Part shown: piece after piece, positions 13,622 through 15,145 of the stretch | Position numbering within the stretch: the first letter of the stretch is position 1 | Layout of the letters: every line of letters starts with the position of its first letter | Assembly: GCA_937967665.1 (NCBI GenBank) | Contig: CALBSZ010000722.1 | Coordinates: 1 to 15,145 of the forward strand | DNA from: an uncultured Planctomycetaceae bacterium | GTDB lineage: Bacteria > Planctomycetota > Planctomycetia > Pirellulales > Pirellulaceae | Direction of reading: 5' to 3' | Length of the DNA stretch: 15,145 nucleotides | Notes under the pieces: model-generated | Databases searched by the model: none | What the model was told of the DNA's origin: nothing | Seen by the model: only the letters and a program-made list of their open reading frames with translations | Translations under genes and position numbers: made by a program

Positions 13622-15145
13622 TCATTCGACGCCAAGTTCTTCTTGGAGTTCCAGCCAGCGTTCTTCAATCTCGCCAAGTTGCCCGGCAATCGCTTCCATC
13701 TCGTTGTGCAGCCGCAAGGCCTCGTCGGGATCGGTGGTCTGCAGGAGGGCCGCGTTGAGCTCCCGTTTCTGGTCGTCGAGCCGGGCGATCTTCCGTTCGA
13801 GATTCGTAACCTGCCTTTGCAACTTGCGCTGGTCCCGCTGCGCGTTGCGCCGTTCATCTTTAGAGGGTTTTCCGATCGCGGCCGGTCTGGATTTGCTGGC
13901 GTTCAACTGGCGTTCGCCTTCGTCGATCTCCTTGTTCATGGCGTAGACGTACGATTCGTAATCGCCGAGATAATTCTTGGCGCGGCCGTCGCGCACCTCG
14001 ATCACCGACGTGGCGATGCGCTGCATGAAGTAGCGATCGTGGGCGGTGAAAATCACGGTGCCCTTGTAGATCAGCAGCGCCTTGGCCAGGGCCTCGGTGG
14101 TTTCGACATCCAGATGGTTGCCCGGTTCGTCGAGCACCAGGATATTACTGGTCCCCAGCAGCAATCCGGCCAGGCAGAGGCGCGCTCGTTCGCCGCCGGA
14201 GAGGACCTTGATCTTCTTCTTGACGTGTGCGTCGCGAAACAAGAGCGCGCCGGCCAGCGCCAAAATATGTTGGTTCGTCGTGCCGACTTCCGCTTTGTAC
14301 TCGAGGTACTCCAGCACGGTCTCGTCTTGCGGCAGACTGGTATAGACGTGCTGCGCGTAGGTGCCGATATCGCAATGATGCCCCCACCGCACTTCGCCGC
14401 CGAGCGGTTCCAGCGAGCCGACCAGCGTGCGCAGCAGCGTGGTCTTGCCCTGGCCATTGTCGCCCACGATGGCGGTTCGCGAGCCGTGTTCTATCTCCAG
14501 ATCGATGCCGGTGGCGACGCTCAGTTTATCGCCCGCCTCGAGCCGGTAGCCGATGCTCAGGTTGCGGCAGCGGACAGCCGGCCCTTGGCGCGGTTCCACT
14601 TGTGGAGCCCGTATGTGGGCGACGGCCTCATCGGCCGCGATCTCCGTTGTCTGCAGGCGATCCAGCTGTTTTTGCTTGGACCGTGCCTGGCTGGCCGTGT
14701 TGGCCCCGGCGCGGTTCTTGTCGATGAACCGCTGCAATTGTTTCTGCTTGGCAATGACGGCCGCATTGACTCGACGATCGTGTTCCCGCCGCTCCTTTTC
14801 GTATTCCAGGAACGCGTCGATCTTTCCCGGATACATGGTCAGCTTTCCCTGGGACAGGTTTAGCGTGTGCGTGCACGTCGCCGACAGGAACGCGCGGTCG
14901 TGCGAAACGATCAAACAGGCCTGGCGGAACGCGCGCAGGAAGTGTTCCAGCAGAATCTGCGTCCGCAAGTCGAGGAAGTTGGTGGGTTCGTCGAGGAGCA
15001 ACAAATTGGGTTCATGCAGCAGCAAGGCGGCCAGCTTGACGCGAGTCTGCCACCCGCCCGACAGCTTCGAAATCGGACCTTCCAGGTACGCGCCTTTCAA
15101 TTCGAACTTGCCAGCGACCTCGCCGCACTTCCAATCGGGTTGATT
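13622..15145 (-). CDS. ABC-F family ATPase (EttA/Uup/YheS type), 5'-truncated
   Basis: The frame is open at the right edge and ends at TGA (13624-13622); 507 residues are visible, and the ATG at 15100 is internal. The first ATPase domain starts mid-way: its Walker A is outside the window, but the signature LSGGWQTRVKLA, Walker B LLLLDEPTNFLD and switch SHDR are present. A charged helical linker follows (about visible residues 110-180, KQKQLQRFIDK onward). The second domain is complete: Walker A GDNGQGKTT (about 228-236), signature LSGGERARLCLA (about 315-326), Walker B LVLDEPGNHLD and switch AHDR. A long charged coiled-coil C-terminus runs from about 405 to the end. No membrane segments occur, so this is the soluble ABC-F class, whose known members act on ribosomes in translation control or antibiotic protection. 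Which subfamily it is cannot be settled without the missing part. DEPGN in place of the usual DEPTN in the second Walker B is odd. Confidence 0.92.
   Translation of the reverse strand, partial: NQPDWKCGEVAGKFELKGAYLEGPISKLSGGWQTRVKLAALLLHEPNLLLLDEPTNFLDLRTQILLEHFLRAFRQACLIVSHDRAFLSATCTHTLNLSQGKLTMYPGKIDAFLEYEKERREHDRRVNAAVIAKQKQLQRFIDKNRAGANTASQARSKQKQLDRLQTTEIAADEAVAHIRAPQVEPRQGPAVRCRNLSIGYRLEAGDKLSVATGIDLEIEHGSRTAIVGDNGQGKTTLLRTLVGSLEPLGGEVRWGHHCDIGTYAQHVYTSLPQDETVLEYLEYKAEVGTTNQHILALAGALLFRDAHVKKKIKVLSGGERARLCLAGLLLGTSNILVLDEPGNHLDVETTEALAKALLIYKGTVIFTAHDRYFMQRIATSVIEVRDGRAKNYLGDYESYVYAMNKEIDEGERQLNASKSRPAAIGKPSKDERRNAQRDQRKLQRQVTNLERKIARLDDQKRELNAALLQTTDPDEALRLHNEMEAIAGQLGEIEERWLELQEELGVE

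Overview
The window looks like a piece of a planctomycete chromosome, probably from the Pirellula/Rhodopirellula side of the phylum. The main reason is the N-terminus of the giant protein: an Arg-rich leader followed by an LESLEAR-IVLAA motif, which is the sorting-type motif of planctomycete extracellular proteins (Pfam Planc_extracel family). The lineage call is recognition from memory; no search was run.

Layout: (1) 2-1936 (+), the 3' part of a polytopic GT-C/family-39-type glycosyltransferase, cut by the left edge. (2) 1860-3335 (-), a complete SLC13/DASS (divalent anion:Na+ symporter) family transporter that meets the glycosyltransferase tail to tail with a 77-nt coding overlap. (3) 3336-3597, a short non-coding gap. 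(4) 3598-13284 (-), one gene of about 9.7 kb encoding a secreted modular protein of about 3228 residues, which occupies almost two thirds of the window. (5) 13285-13621, a non-coding gap with a promoter candidate and several hairpins. (6) 13622-15145 (-), the 3' part of an ABC-F ATPase, cut by the right edge.

The giant protein is the item of interest. In order it has a planctomycete export motif; three VCBS/cadherin-like beta-sandwich modules that are interrupted by five L-type (legume-like) lectin domains in a 2-1-2 arrangement; three more VCBS-like modules, each interrupted at a different place by a DNRLRE/CBM96-like domain; two cadherin repeats; one uninterrupted VCBS-type module; a beta-rich stretch holding the only two cysteines; about 15 RTX-type calcium-binding nonapeptides; and a short C-terminal tail. 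The host fold therefore seems to be used as a scaffold with two insertion sites, one for lectins and one for DNRLRE domains. Four of the five lectins lack the residues expected for the Mn/transition-metal site, while one keeps the full canonical set.

The overall picture is a calcium-stiffened, glycan-binding surface or matrix protein. The flanking genes (a membrane glycosyltransferase, an anion/dicarboxylate transporter and a translation-type ABC-F ATPase) show no clear functional link to it. Nothing in the window looks like a mobile element, CRISPR array, tRNA or rRNA. The many long open frames opposite the giant gene are antisense shadows.
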